Shown in pieces: positions 42,370-50,818 of a stretch of 64,000 nt of DNA. The notes beneath the pieces were generated by a model. That model searched no databases, was not told the DNA's origin, and saw nothing but the letters and a program-made list of their open reading frames with translations. The position numbers and the translations under genes are program-made. Position 1 is the stretch's first letter, and every line of letters begins with the position of its first letter. The stretch covers positions 62,001 to 126,000 of the forward strand of contig CAXAUZ010000004.1 of the NCBI GenBank assembly GCA_963972525.1. The letters are read 5' to 3'. The stretch is from Salinilacustrithrix sp003476595. GTDB taxonomy: Bacteria; Actinomycetota; Acidimicrobiia; Acidimicrobiales; Salinilacustritrichaceae.

Positions 42370-43413
42370 TCAGCGCGCCGAGCGGACCGCCTCGCGCTCG
42401 GCCCGCTCGGACCGGTCCCGCACTGAGGCGGGTGCCGGCCGGGGCCGGGCCCAGCCGGTGCGGGGCGACCACGGCAGCGCGGGCAGGCGAGCGGCCACGA
42501 CCGCGAAGGCCACCGCGGTGCCGACCGCGGCGGCGACGGCGATCGGATCGGCCAGCTCGTGCAGCCCGCCGAGCTCGCGCAGCGCCAGGTAGACCCCGTA
42601 GTGGCTCACGAAGATGCCGAAGGTGTGCGCGCCCGCCCGCCGGAGCAGGCCGCCCAGGCGCCCGTCCTCGCCGAGGCGCGGTGCGGTCACGAGCAGGTGG
42701 AGCAGCGCGGTGCCGGTGATGCCCGGGACCAGGAAGCTGGCATCGCCCGGGTACCGGTCCGGCGGGTCCCCGAGCACGAGCATGCCGGCCGTCCAGATGC
42801 CGCCGACGACGGCGACGGCCAGGGTCGCAGGCCGCTCGTGGGCGTGGCCGAGCAGCGGCGCGCATGCTGCTCCCAGCAGGGCGAAGCCGACGTACGCGGC
42901 GAGCGGGAACGTGCCGGCGAACAGCGCCTCGACGACGCCGCCCGCGCCGCGGGCGGCGCGCTCCGCGGCCGGAGCCGACAGCAGGGTGGCGACGGCGAGG
43001 ACCGGCAGGGCGCGCGGCGCGACCCGGACCGCGCCGGCGGTGGCGAGCGCGCAGACGCCGAGCGTCTCGAGGACGCCGACCGTGTCGAGGTCGAAGCCGA
43101 GCGCGGCGCGCAGGGCGACACCGATGGGGATCAGCAGGCCGTAGCGTCGGGCGACCGTGCCAGCGAGTCGCCACCCGGTCCGGCCCCGACGCGCGCGGCT
43201 GGCGAGCAGCATCGGCACCGCCGCCCCGAGCGCGATGGTGAACGCGACGGCGGCGACGTCGGTGACGGCGAAGCCCTCCCAGCCGGGCATGGCGGCCCGG
43301 CCGTCGCGCCCGAACCAGCCGGTGAGGTGGTGGACGAGCATGAGCAGCAGCGCCGCGCCCCGCAGCCGGTCGAGGCCGACGAGGCGGGGCCCGCGGGCGG
43401 TGTCGGGGGGCAC
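42370..43413 (-). CDS. Multi-pass membrane protein, DUF1624/acyltransferase-like
   Basis: 347 residues from GTG 43413, with about nine to ten hydrophobic helices. The N-terminal 'GLDRLRGAALLLMLVHH' matches the start of DUF1624 (HGSNAT-like) and related membrane acyltransferases, which move acetyl groups across membranes. Later 'FGIFVSHYGVYLALREL' fits the same group. The frame is open to 43581, but that overlaps the divergent gene, and TAGTGG lies 7 bases before GTG 43413. Activity is not established. Confidence 0.75.
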   Translation of the reverse strand: MPPDTARGPRLVGLDRLRGAALLLMLVHHLTGWFGRDGRAAMPGWEGFAVTDVAAVAFTIALGAAVPMLLASRARRGRTGWRLAGTVARRYGLLIPIGVALRAALGFDLDTVGVLETLGVCALATAGAVRVAPRALPVLAVATLLSAPAAERAARGAGGVVEALFAGTFPLAAYVGFALLGAACAPLLGHAHERPATLAVAVVGGIWTAGMLVLGDPPDRYPGDASFLVPGITGTALLHLLVTAPRLGEDGRLGGLLRRAGAHTFGIFVSHYGVYLALRELGGLHELADPIAVAAAVGTAVAFAVVAARLPALPWSPRTGWARPRPAPASVRDRSERAEREAVRSAR

Positions 43414-43498
43414 GGCGGGGCCACTACCCGCGCGTCGATCGCCCCAGACCGCCGGGCCGATCGGTCTCGCCGGCCCCGATCGTGGAAAGGTGTGCATC

Positions 43499-44044
43499 GT
43501 GAGCCCCGACCACAGCGACGACACCACGGCCCAGGCCGACATCATCCCCCAGACGTTGGTGGGCATCTCCTTCCCGGACATCTACCGGGCCCAGGAGTTC
43601 CTCACCGCCGTCACCCGGTTGAAGGCGAACGGCTCGCTGGTGCTCGAGGACGCCGTCATCGTGGTCAAGGACGACGACGGCAAGACCGTCGTGCGTGAGA
43701 CCATCGACCCCCAGCCCGGCCGCTCGGCCATCTCCGGGGGCATGTGGACCGGCCTGTTCGGCCTGCTCCTCGGCGGACCGGTCGGGTGGGCGGCGGGCAC
43801 CGCCATCGGCGCCGGCGCCGGCGCGCTCACCGCCAAGGTCGTCGACCTCGGCATCTCCGACGAGTGGGTCGGGTGGTTCCGCGACGCGGTGAAGCCAGGT
43901 ACCGCCACCGTCGCCGTCCTCGCCAGCGAGATCATCGAGGACCACCTCGTGGCCGAGGTCCACCGCTTCGCCGGCTCCGAGCTGGTCTACGCCAACTTCG
44001 ACGCCGAGATGATCGGTCGCCTGGAGCGGGCGCTCGAGGCCTGA
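43499..44044 (+). CDS. DUF1269 family protein
   Basis: 181 residues. The pattern 'VGISFPDIYRAQEFL', 'LVLEDAVIVVKDDDGKTVVRE', a Gly/Ala-rich hydrophobic hairpin ('GLFGLLLGGPVGWAAGTAIGAGAGALTAK') and 'DLGISDEWVGWFRDAVKPGTATV' is the signature of DUF1269. Members are probably membrane-associated; no activity is known. GTG 43499 is the first start after the divergent membrane-protein gene. Confidence 0.85.
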   Translation: MSPDHSDDTTAQADIIPQTLVGISFPDIYRAQEFLTAVTRLKANGSLVLEDAVIVVKDDDGKTVVRETIDPQPGRSAISGGMWTGLFGLLLGGPVGWAAGTAIGAGAGALTAKVVDLGISDEWVGWFRDAVKPGTATVAVLASEIIEDHLVAEVHRFAGSELVYANFDAEMIGRLERALEA

Positions 44045-44111
44045 CCCGGGGCGCAGGCCGTCGGCACCGTGACAGGATGACGTCAGCGACGTCGACCGGA
44101 GGGGGTGCCGC

Positions 44112-44540
44112 ATGGGACTGGCCATGACCGTGGAGGAGCGGGAGCAGTTCCTGGCCGACGTGCACGTCGGTGTGCTGGCGGTGGAGCGCCCGGACGGACC
44201 CCCGCTCGCCGTCCCCGTCTGGTACGACTACCGGCCCGGCGGCGAGCTGTGGGTGCTCACCGCCGAGGACTCCGTCAAGGGCAAGCTGCTGGCCCGGGCC
44301 CGTCGGTTCTCGCTCTGCGCCCAGGACGAGACTCCGCCCTTCTACCGCTACGTCAGCGTCGAGGGCCCCATCACCGCCATCCGCGCCGCCGACGAGGAGG
44401 ACGACTCCCGCCCCATGGCGCACCGATACCTCGGCCCCGACATCGGTGACGAGTACGTGGAGAGCTCCGACGAGCAGAGCCTGAAGTTCTGCATGCAGCC
44501 CGAGCGCTGGTGGAGCGTGGACTACTCCAAGCTCACCTAG
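44112..44540 (+). CDS. Pyridoxamine 5'-phosphate oxidase-like (flavin/F420) protein
   Basis: 142 residues, split beta-barrel. 'FLADVHVGVLAVERPDGPPLAVPVWYDY' and 'WVLTAEDSVKGKLLARARRFSLC' are typical of the PNPOx-like/F420-dependent reductase superfamily common in actinobacteria. F420 use is plausible because the window encodes CofC, but FMN or heme are alternatives. A GGAGGGGG Shine-Dalgarno precedes ATG 44112; TGACGTCA lies further upstream at 44077-44084. A second ATG at 44124 is possible. Confidence 0.8.
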   Translation: MGLAMTVEEREQFLADVHVGVLAVERPDGPPLAVPVWYDYRPGGELWVLTAEDSVKGKLLARARRFSLCAQDETPPFYRYVSVEGPITAIRAADEEDDSRPMAHRYLGPDIGDEYVESSDEQSLKFCMQPERWWSVDYSKLT

Positions 44541-44546
44541 CGCGCC

Positions 44547-44568
44547 GTTCCGCAGCCGCGTCCAGAAC
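44547..44568 (+). repeat. Copy of dispersed GTTCCGC element
   Basis: Reads GTTCCGCAGCCGC then GTCCAGAAC, 6 bases after a stop codon and before the -10 of the next gene. It matches the copy at 37051 except for a TG/GT swap and the final bases. Confidence 0.55.
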
Positions 44569-44594
44569 CAGGTCGGTGGCTACGCTCCGCCGCC

Positions 44595-45356
44595 GTGACG
44601 ATCAACGATCTGCAGGGCCAGGTGGCCGTGGTGACCGGCGGCAACGGGGGCATCGGGCTGGGCTTCGCCGAGGGTTGTGCCCGGGCCGGCGCCGCTGTGG
44701 CGGTGTGGGCTCGCAACGCCGACAAGTCCGCGGCCGCCGTGGAGGCGATCAAGGGCCACGGGGTGGATGCCATCGCCGTGGCCTGCGACGTCGGTGACGA
44801 GGCGTCGGTGGCCGCGGCCACGGCCGAGACGGTCGAGCGCCTCGGCCGCATCGACGTCTGCGTGGCCAACGCCGGCACGAGCGGCGGTGGCCAGCTCCAG
44901 GACCTGTCGCTCGAGGAGTGGCGTCGCGTGATGGCCATCAACCTCGACGGTGCGTTCCTCACCATGCGCGACTGCGCCCGCCAGATGATCGACCAGGGCG
45001 AGGGCGGCGCGATCGTGGCGATCTCGTCGACCTCGGCCATCCACGGCGCTGCCGCCAACCCCCACTACGGCGCATCGAAGACCGCCCTGCTCGGCCTCGT
45101 CCGCGCCTCGGCCGTGGGCCTCGCCCGCCACAGGATCCGGGTGAACGCCGTGCTGCCCGGCTGGACCCGCACCGAGATGGCCGAGGGCGGCTACCAGGAC
45201 GAACGCTTCCGCGAGGTCACCACCAAGCGCACCCCGGTTCGCCGGTGGGCCACGGGTGAGGACTACGAGGAGCTGGCCGCCTACCTGTGCGACAAGTCCG
45301 TGGACTGGCACACCGGTGACCAGATCGTCGCCGACGGCGGCTACACCATCTTCTGA
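44595..45356 (+). CDS. SDR-family oxidoreductase
   Basis: 253 residues, classical SDR. NAD(P) motif TGGNGGIGLG (near 14), VANAG, catalytic Ser in ISSTS and Tyr-x3-Lys in HYGASK. C-terminus 'VADGGYTIF'. Substrate unknown; FabG-like or polyol/gluconate dehydrogenase are options. GTG 44595 with TACGCT 8 bases upstream. Confidence 0.88.
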   Translation: MTINDLQGQVAVVTGGNGGIGLGFAEGCARAGAAVAVWARNADKSAAAVEAIKGHGVDAIAVACDVGDEASVAAATAETVERLGRIDVCVANAGTSGGGQLQDLSLEEWRRVMAINLDGAFLTMRDCARQMIDQGEGGAIVAISSTSAIHGAAANPHYGASKTALLGLVRASAVGLARHRIRVNAVLPGWTRTEMAEGGYQDERFREVTTKRTPVRRWATGEDYEELAAYLCDKSVDWHTGDQIVADGGYTIF

Positions 45357-45371
45357 TCGTGGGGCGCTGAC

Positions 45372-45956
45372 GTGGACGAGGGCCTGCGCACCGGCGCCGA
45401 CGGCGTGGTGCGGTGCTGGTGGTGCGGCGATGATCCGCTCTACGTCGACTACCACGACCACGAGTGGGGCCGGCCCACCCGCGACGAGCGCGACGTCTTC
45501 GAGCTCCTGGCGTTGGAGGGCTTCCAGGCCGGCCTGGCGTGGATCACGATCCTGCGCAAGCGTGAGGCGTTCCGGGCTGCCTTCGACGGGTTCGACATCG
45601 ACGCGGTGGCGGCCTACGAGGAGCCCGACATCGAGCGCCTGCTCGGCGACGCCGGCATCGTGCGCCATCGGGGCAAGATCCAGGCGGCGATCGACCTGGC
45701 CCGCCTGAGCCAGGAGCTGCGCGCCGAGGGCAGCTCGCTGAGCGAGCTGGTCTGGTCCCACGTGCCCGAGCCGCGACCGGCGCCGCTCGCCACCCTGGCC
45801 GAGATCCCGGCGCACACGCCGGCGTCCGCGGCGCTGAGCAAGGCGCTCAAGGCGCGCGGTGCCCGCTTCGTCGGCCCGACGATCGTCTACGCGTTCATGC
45901 AGTCGGCCGGGATGGTCGACGACCACCTCATCGGCTGCCACCGCTGCGGTTCGTGA
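45372..45956 (+). CDS. tag: DNA-3-methyladenine glycosylase I
   Basis: 194 residues. Removes 3-methyladenine from alkylated DNA. Zinc ligands by comparison with E. coli Tag are Cys15, His28, His185 and Cys189 (RCWWC, YHDHEWG, DHLIGC), all present; the base-binding 'EGFQAGLAWITILRKREAFR' is intact. It follows the SDR by 15 bases. GTG start. The last 29 bases overlap the convergent AI-2E-family gene. Confidence 0.94.
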   Translation: MDEGLRTGADGVVRCWWCGDDPLYVDYHDHEWGRPTRDERDVFELLALEGFQAGLAWITILRKREAFRAAFDGFDIDAVAAYEEPDIERLLGDAGIVRHRGKIQAAIDLARLSQELRAEGSSLSELVWSHVPEPRPAPLATLAEIPAHTPASAALSKALKARGARFVGPTIVYAFMQSAGMVDDHLIGCHRCGS

Positions 45957-47112
45957 TCCGCGCCAGCACGCGCCGGAACGCCCCGCCCTCCGTCTTGCCG
46001 ACCTCGTCGACGATGTTCCCGTCGATCGAGCCGTCCTGGGCGTCGCGCAGGTAGAGCACCTTGGCTGCGCCCACGATCGGCGTGGCGATCAGGGCCCCTG
46101 GCACGCCGGCCATCGCGCCGCCGAGCAGCGCGGCCAGCATCGTCGTGGGCGGGGTGAGGTCGACGGCCTTGCCGACCACGGCGGGCTGGATGATGTTGTT
46201 CTCGAGGTTCTGGTACACGAGGAACACGACGAGCGCGATCACCGCCGCCACGGGACCCTGCGTGAGCGCGAGGGTGACGAGGAACGAGCCGCCCAGGAAC
46301 CCGCCGATCTGGGGGATCAGGTTGGTGAGCATCGACCACAGGCCGGCGAGCGGGGCGAGGGGGACGCCGAGCGAGAGCGCGACCGTGAGCACGACGAGCC
46401 CGTTGAGGATGGCCACGAACAGCGAGCCGGCGAAGTAGTTGCCGAACGTGCGGTAGATGACCCGGCCGATCCCGTCGAGGCGCTCCTGGCGCTCGCCCGT
46501 GAACAGGTTCCGGATGCGCTGCACGATCGACTCGCCGTCGAGCATGACGGCGATGGCGGTCACGAGCACCACGATCGTGGTGAGCAGGCCGCCGAGCAGG
46601 TCCTCGGCGTAGCGGGTGATCTGCTCGTCGTCGAGCTCGGCGGGCAGGCGGTCGATGGCGTCGTCGACGCGCTCGGCCAGGTCCGCCTCGGCGATGCGCT
46701 CCCCGATGACCGGCCAGGTGTAGGCGTCCTCGATCGTGGTCGGGAGGTCCGAGCGCAGGCTCCCGGCCTGCTCGATGGCCGCGGGGCCGAGGACGAGCAG
46801 CACGCCGAGGAAGGCCAGGCCGAGGGCGGTGCCGACGATGGCCACGGCGATGCCCCGGCTCGACCCGCCGAGGCGGTCGCGCGTGCGGGCCACCACCGGG
46901 TCGAGGGCCAGGGCGATCACGATGCCCACGACGACCTTGGTGATCATCGACGGCGTCTGCTGCAGCACCTCGAGCAGGCCGAGGGCCGCGAGCGCGAAGA
47001 CGAGGAGCGTCGCCATCGAGCGGAGGTCGACGTCGACCACGGTGCGCGTGTCGGTGGGGGCGGGCTCGGTGCCGTCCCCACCTCCGGACGCATCACGGAG
47101 GCCAGCGGTCAC
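45928..47112 (-). CDS. AI-2E family membrane transporter (first of divergent pair)
   Basis: 394 residues from GTG 47112. About seven to eight membrane helices in the AI-2E (UPF0118/YdiK/PerM) pattern, with a hydrophilic amphipathic region around 100-170 and conserved 'WSMLTNLIPQIGGFLGG', 'NIIQPAVVGKAVDLTP' blocks. Substrates of most members are not known; despite the name only some export autoinducer-2, and others are Na+/H+ antiporters. The upstream ATG 47145 is rejected because GTG 47112 has TACGGT 7 bases before it and the longer version would overlap the divergent start. Confidence 0.87.
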   Translation of the reverse strand: MTAGLRDASGGGDGTEPAPTDTRTVVDVDLRSMATLLVFALAALGLLEVLQQTPSMITKVVVGIVIALALDPVVARTRDRLGGSSRGIAVAIVGTALGLAFLGVLLVLGPAAIEQAGSLRSDLPTTIEDAYTWPVIGERIAEADLAERVDDAIDRLPAELDDEQITRYAEDLLGGLLTTIVVLVTAIAVMLDGESIVQRIRNLFTGERQERLDGIGRVIYRTFGNYFAGSLFVAILNGLVVLTVALSLGVPLAPLAGLWSMLTNLIPQIGGFLGGSFLVTLALTQGPVAAVIALVVFLVYQNLENNIIQPAVVGKAVDLTPPTTMLAALLGGAMAGVPGALIATPIVGAAKVLYLRDAQDGSIDGNIVDEVGKTEGGAFRRVLARITNRSGGSR

Positions 47113-47132
47113 CCTCGGTACCGTACGGCTCG
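47113..47132. promoter_or_regulatory. Overlapping divergent -10 boxes between AI-2E genes
   Basis: On the plus strand TACCGT (47119-47124) lies 8 bases before ATG 47133; on the minus strand TACGGT (plus 47125-47120) lies 7 bases before GTG 47112. The two hexamers share five base pairs within TACCGTA. The whole gap is 20 bases, so both genes must use this one site or none here. Confidence 0.6.
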
Positions 47133-48221
47133 ATGCCGGCGACACCGTGGATGACCGGGGGCGGGGCTCGCCGCTCGCGCACGGTCCGCATCAGCACCCG
47201 CACGATCGCGCTGGCCGTCGGCGTCGTCCTCGCGCTCCTCGTGCTCCGGGGTGCCTTCGTGGCCGGCCAGCGGGTCCTCGGTTGGGCTGCCGCCTGCACG
47301 GTGACGGCGGTGTTCGTGGCCCCGCTCGTGACGTGGTTGGGTCGTTGGATCCCGCGGATCGCCGCGGTGCTGCTCACCTTCGTCGTCATCGGCGTGGCGG
47401 CGGTGGCGCTCGTCTTCGGCACCTTCGACAACCTCGATCGCGAGGTCCGCTCGTTGCAGGAGGTCGCGCCCGAGGCGACGGCGCGCCTCGAGGACCGCGA
47501 CGACGAGATCGGCGCCGCCATGCGCGACCTGCGGCTGTCCGACCGCGTGGAGGTCTTCCTCGACGAGGTCGACGAGCGGGTGGGCAGCGGCAGCGACGCG
47601 CTCGCCGAGAACGCGCTGACCGTGCCCGTGTTCTTCGTGAACATGATCCTCACGATCTTCCTGCTGATCTACGGCCCCGGGATCATCCGGGGTGGGCTCT
47701 CGCTCGTGGCGGACGACGACCGGCGACGGCTGGTCTCCACCGTGCTGGAGGAGGCGACGCTGCGCGCCCGCCGGACGCTGACCGCGATGCTCGGCCAGGG
47801 CGTGCTGATCGGGTTGTCCGTGGGGCTCGTGGCCTCGCTGCTCTCGCTGCCGGCGCCGGTGGTCCTCGGGCTGGTCGCCGGCGTGGCCGCCACCCTCCCC
47901 GACGTGGGCATCCTGCTCGGGGTCCTGCCCACCGTGGCTCTCACCGCCGGCCTCGAGAGCGGGCGGGCGGCCGTGGCGATCCTGGCTGCGGCGATGGTGC
48001 TGCAGGCCGTCGAGGCCCTGCACGCGCGGCGGTGGATCGACCGGTGGGGCGTCGAGGTCGGCCCCTCCGTCGTCTTGATCGTGGTGCTGCTCGGCTACGA
48101 GCTGCACGGCATCGGCATGGCGTTCTTCGGGGTGGCCTTCGCGGTGTTCGCCCTGGCGGTCATCGACCAGGTGCCCCGGGCCCGGGATCCGATGGAGGAG
48201 CTGGCCCCGGCCCAGCCGTAG
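47133..48221 (+). CDS. AI-2E family membrane transporter (second of divergent pair)
   Basis: 362 residues, about eight helices, same family pattern as the divergent gene but less conserved: 'VFFVNMILTIFLLIYGPGII', 'LVAGVAATLPDVGILLGVLP' and 'QAVEALHARRWIDRWGVEVGPSVVL' correspond to the PxxG and N/Q-P-x-VxG blocks. The hydrophilic amphipathic region covers about 100-160. Starts at ATG 47133. No sign that the two neighbours are recent duplicates. Confidence 0.82.
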   Translation: MPATPWMTGGGARRSRTVRISTRTIALAVGVVLALLVLRGAFVAGQRVLGWAAACTVTAVFVAPLVTWLGRWIPRIAAVLLTFVVIGVAAVALVFGTFDNLDREVRSLQEVAPEATARLEDRDDEIGAAMRDLRLSDRVEVFLDEVDERVGSGSDALAENALTVPVFFVNMILTIFLLIYGPGIIRGGLSLVADDDRRRLVSTVLEEATLRARRTLTAMLGQGVLIGLSVGLVASLLSLPAPVVLGLVAGVAATLPDVGILLGVLPTVALTAGLESGRAAVAILAAAMVLQAVEALHARRWIDRWGVEVGPSVVLIVVLLGYELHGIGMAFFGVAFAVFALAVIDQVPRARDPMEELAPAQP

Positions 48222-48233
48222 TGTGCTGCGGCC

Positions 48234-49139
48234 ATGGCCACGACCAGCCGGCGCACCGCCGGGATCCTCGCAACGTCCGCCGGCGTCTCCATCTGGGGCG
48301 CGTCGTCGACGATGGTCAAGTCGATCGACGGCATCGACGCCACCGGCATCAGCTTCCACCGGCTCGTGCTCGGTGCCATCCTGCTCGTCACCGTGCACCT
48401 GGTGCGCGGTGGCCGGATCACCTGGTCGATGCTGCGGATCAGCGCCCTCGGCGGCGTCGCCTTCGGCCTCGACATCGTCCTGTTCTTCAGCGCCCTGCGC
48501 GAGACCTCGGTGGCCAACGCCACCGTGATCGGGGCGCTGCAGCCGATCCTGCTCGCCCCCATCGGCGTGCGGCTGTTCGGCGAGCAGCTCGGCAAGCGGG
48601 TCGTCGTGTGGTCCCTCGTCGCCGTGGCCGGCACCGCCGTCGTCGTGCTCGGCGCCACGGGCGTGCCGGAGTGGAGCCTGCGGGGTGACCTGCTGGCCGT
48701 CGGCGCCCTCGGCTCGTGGACCCTGTACTTCGTGGCGTCCAAGCAGGCCCGCCGCCAGCTCGGCACCCTCGAGTACTTCACCGGCCTCTCGGTCGTGGCC
48801 TGCGCCGTGGTCGCCCCCTACGCCCTCGTCGTCGGCGCCGACCTGAGCCCCGCTGATGCCAGCGACTGGGTCACGATCGTGCTGGTCACGGTCTTCTCGG
48901 GGGCGCTCGGGCACGTGCTGCTCAACTGGTCCCACGAGCACGTGCCGCTCCAGATCGTCTCGCTGCTGACCCTGCTCGTCCCGGTCGTGGCCACCATCGG
49001 CGCGGTCACGTTCCTCGACGAATCGGTCAGCGCGCTGCAGTGGTTCGGCATGGCGGTGGTGGTCGCATCCCTCGCCGTCGTGGTCCTGGAGCGCCCCGCC
49101 AAGGAGCCACGAGAGGTCGGCGAGCCGGTCCCGACGTAG
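48234..49139 (+). CDS. EamA-type (DMT superfamily) transporter
   Basis: 301 residues with ten predicted helices in two EamA repeats: 'SAGVSIWGASSTMVKSI' opens the first and 'AVGALGSWTLYFVASKQARR' the second, and 'QIVSLLTLLVPVVATIGAVTFLDE' is the classical C-terminal block. Such proteins export amino acids or other small metabolites. It follows the AI-2E gene by 12 bases, with TAGTGT 9 bases before the ATG overlapping that gene's stop. Confidence 0.9.
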   Translation: MATTSRRTAGILATSAGVSIWGASSTMVKSIDGIDATGISFHRLVLGAILLVTVHLVRGGRITWSMLRISALGGVAFGLDIVLFFSALRETSVANATVIGALQPILLAPIGVRLFGEQLGKRVVVWSLVAVAGTAVVVLGATGVPEWSLRGDLLAVGALGSWTLYFVASKQARRQLGTLEYFTGLSVVACAVVAPYALVVGADLSPADASDWVTIVLVTVFSGALGHVLLNWSHEHVPLQIVSLLTLLVPVVATIGAVTFLDESVSALQWFGMAVVVASLAVVVLERPAKEPREVGEPVPT

Positions 49140-49172
49140 CCAGCGCGGCCGGCCCCTCGTATCGTCGACCCG

Positions 49173-49628
49173 ATGGACCTCCACGAGCAGATCCGCGAAG
49201 CCCTCGAGCTGCAGGCGATCGAAGCCGATGGTCCCGGCGCGGCCCAGGTGCTGCAGTCGGCGATCCTCGAGCACACCGGCATCGCCGTCGGCGACGCGCT
49301 GCTGGACGCCGCGGCCGTGGCGCTGCGCCGGATGGTGCTGGAGACCGAGGAGACCATGGTCGCCCCGGAGCTGATGACCCGCCTCGCCCTCGACGGCGCC
49401 GTCCCCGAGGACCGCATCGAGCTGCTCCTCACCACGATGACGATGGCCGCGGCCACGGCCGGGGGGATCCGCCCGTCGGTGGAGGCCCTCATCGGCGGCG
49501 AGGGTCTGGAGGACTCGATGTTCGGCCTGTGGCTCGGGCTCCTCACGATCGTGCGGGTCGTGGCGATGGCGCTCGACATGACCGAGGCCGAGCTGGTCGA
49601 GGACGTGCTCGTGGCGCTCGAGCCGTAG
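49173..49628 (+). CDS. Helical protein of unknown function
   Basis: 151 residues, acidic, almost entirely alpha-helical by pattern, no membrane helix and no family I recognise. Repeated Met/Leu-rich helices ('LLLTTMTMAAATAGGIRP', 'LWLGLLTIVRVVAMAL') suggest a compact helical bundle. TATCGT lies 7 bases before the ATG, which supports expression of its own. Located between an EamA exporter and another unknown gene; no functional link is evident. Confidence 0.65.
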   Translation: MDLHEQIREALELQAIEADGPGAAQVLQSAILEHTGIAVGDALLDAAAVALRRMVLETEETMVAPELMTRLALDGAVPEDRIELLLTTMTMAAATAGGIRPSVEALIGGEGLEDSMFGLWLGLLTIVRVVAMALDMTEAELVEDVLVALEP

Positions 49629-49679
49629 CCGCGCCCGGGTGGGTGGTGCGTCGCCCGGCGGTGTGCCAACGTCGCGCGG

Positions 49680-50105
49680 GTGCGAGTGGTCATCGGTCCG
49701 GTCAGTGCAGCGAGCGCCCGCGCGTGGCTCGACTACGCCGACGAGGTGATCGAGGAGCTCGACGCCATGGCGCCGGGGGAGTGCTTCACCACGCCGGAGG
49801 TGCTCGAGGTGTTCCGCGGCTACGTGGCCTCGTGGCGGGCGTCGTCCGTCGACGACGAGCTGCTGTGGGAGCGCGACATCCCCGCCGAGCAGGTCGAGTA
49901 CCACATGCACGCCTTCCAGCGGGTCGCCGAGGTCCTCGACCAGCGGGCCGAGGAGCGGGGGACCGCCTCACCGCCCGAGGGTGAGGACTTCTACGCCGCG
50001 ATCCTCCAGGGCGTGCTGACCGCCCTCGACGCCGAGGGCCCCGCCAGCGCGGCCTTCGCCGAGCACCTCGCCGAGTTCTGGCCCGGCCGCGACCCGCTCG
50101 CCTGA
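49680..50105 (+). CDS. Acidic helical protein of unknown function
   Basis: 141 residues, GTG start. Amphipathic helices with many Glu, Asp and Trp ('WLDYADEVIEELDAM', 'VEYHMHAFQRVAEVLDQRAEE', ending 'FAEHLAEFWPGRDPLA'). No domain recognised. It ends 9 bases before the convergent exonuclease stop. Confidence 0.6.
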   Translation: MRVVIGPVSAASARAWLDYADEVIEELDAMAPGECFTTPEVLEVFRGYVASWRASSVDDELLWERDIPAEQVEYHMHAFQRVAEVLDQRAEERGTASPPEGEDFYAAILQGVLTALDAEGPASAAFAEHLAEFWPGRDPLA

Positions 50106-50114
50106 GCGGGTCCG

Positions 50115-50729
50115 CTACCCGGCGAGGGCCTGGGGGACCTGGTCGATCCGGCGCGCCGCGGTGGCCCACCGTCGTTCGGCGAGCACGCGGGCCAGGCGGG
50201 CGTCGGACGCGGCGTAGGCGTGCAGCGCCTCGCGGGACAGGTCGTGGATCCGCTCGCGGTCGACCTCGAGGGGGGCCAGCCCGACGAAGCGGGCGATGGA
50301 CTTGAGCGAGCAGGAGATGCGCAGGGCCGGCCCGACGTCGTCGCGGTAGACCCGGTAGGCGTCGAGGTGCCCGTGGCCGTGCCACGCCGCCCGGTAGCAG
50401 CAGTCGTGGCCGGGGAGGGGATCGTGGCGGTGGCGGATGCTGGGGTCGGGGACGAGCTGCAGGCCGAGCCGCAGCCGCCAGCGCACGGCGCGGTCGGCGA
50501 TGAAGGGCAGGTCGAAGGCGGAGCCGTTCCAGGTGGCCAGCACGCCGGGCGCAAGCTCGCCGAGGCGCAGGTCGAGCTCGGCCAGCAGCTCGTCCTCGGG
50601 GCCGTCGAACAGCTCGTCGCCGAGCTCGGTCGACAGGGCGACCGCAACGATCCGGGACACGTTCGGATCGAGTCCGTCGACGGTCGTGTCGGTCTCGATG
50701 TCGAGCCCGTAGATCGGAAGTCGTCGCAT
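50115..50729 (-). CDS. DEDDy-type 3'-5' exonuclease (PolB-exonuclease-like)
   Basis: 204 residues. Exo I is YGLDIETD (Asp10, Glu12), Exo II is ATWNGSAFDLPF (Asp73), and Exo III is YAASDA near the C-terminus, with Tyr four before Asp, hence DEDDy. The asparagine before FD is typical of the stand-alone 3'-5' exonucleases related to family B DNA polymerase proofreading domains. Likely single-strand DNA or RNA trimming. ATG 50729 is chosen over an upstream start because Exo I then sits at residue 10. Confidence 0.82.
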   Translation of the reverse strand: MRRLPIYGLDIETDTTVDGLDPNVSRIVAVALSTELGDELFDGPEDELLAELDLRLGELAPGVLATWNGSAFDLPFIADRAVRWRLRLGLQLVPDPSIRHRHDPLPGHDCCYRAAWHGHGHLDAYRVYRDDVGPALRISCSLKSIARFVGLAPLEVDRERIHDLSREALHAYAASDARLARVLAERRWATAARRIDQVPQALAG

Positions 50730-50818
50730 CCGGTACCCCCCGGGTTGTTGCTGCGCCGATGGTAGGGACGCGCCGCGCCCCACCGGTGGATCCCCGCTCG
50801 CCGTGACCGCGAGCGGTC

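Noticed and set aside
43414..43581. Upstream extension of the DUF1624-like membrane protein
   Set aside because: It overlaps the DUF1269 gene start and has no hydrophobic or conserved sequence; the conserved LDRLRG segment follows GTG 43413 closely.
47113..47145. Upstream ATG 47145 for the minus-strand AI-2E gene
   Set aside because: It would overlap the divergent gene's start; GTG 47112 has a -10 hexamer 7 bases before it.
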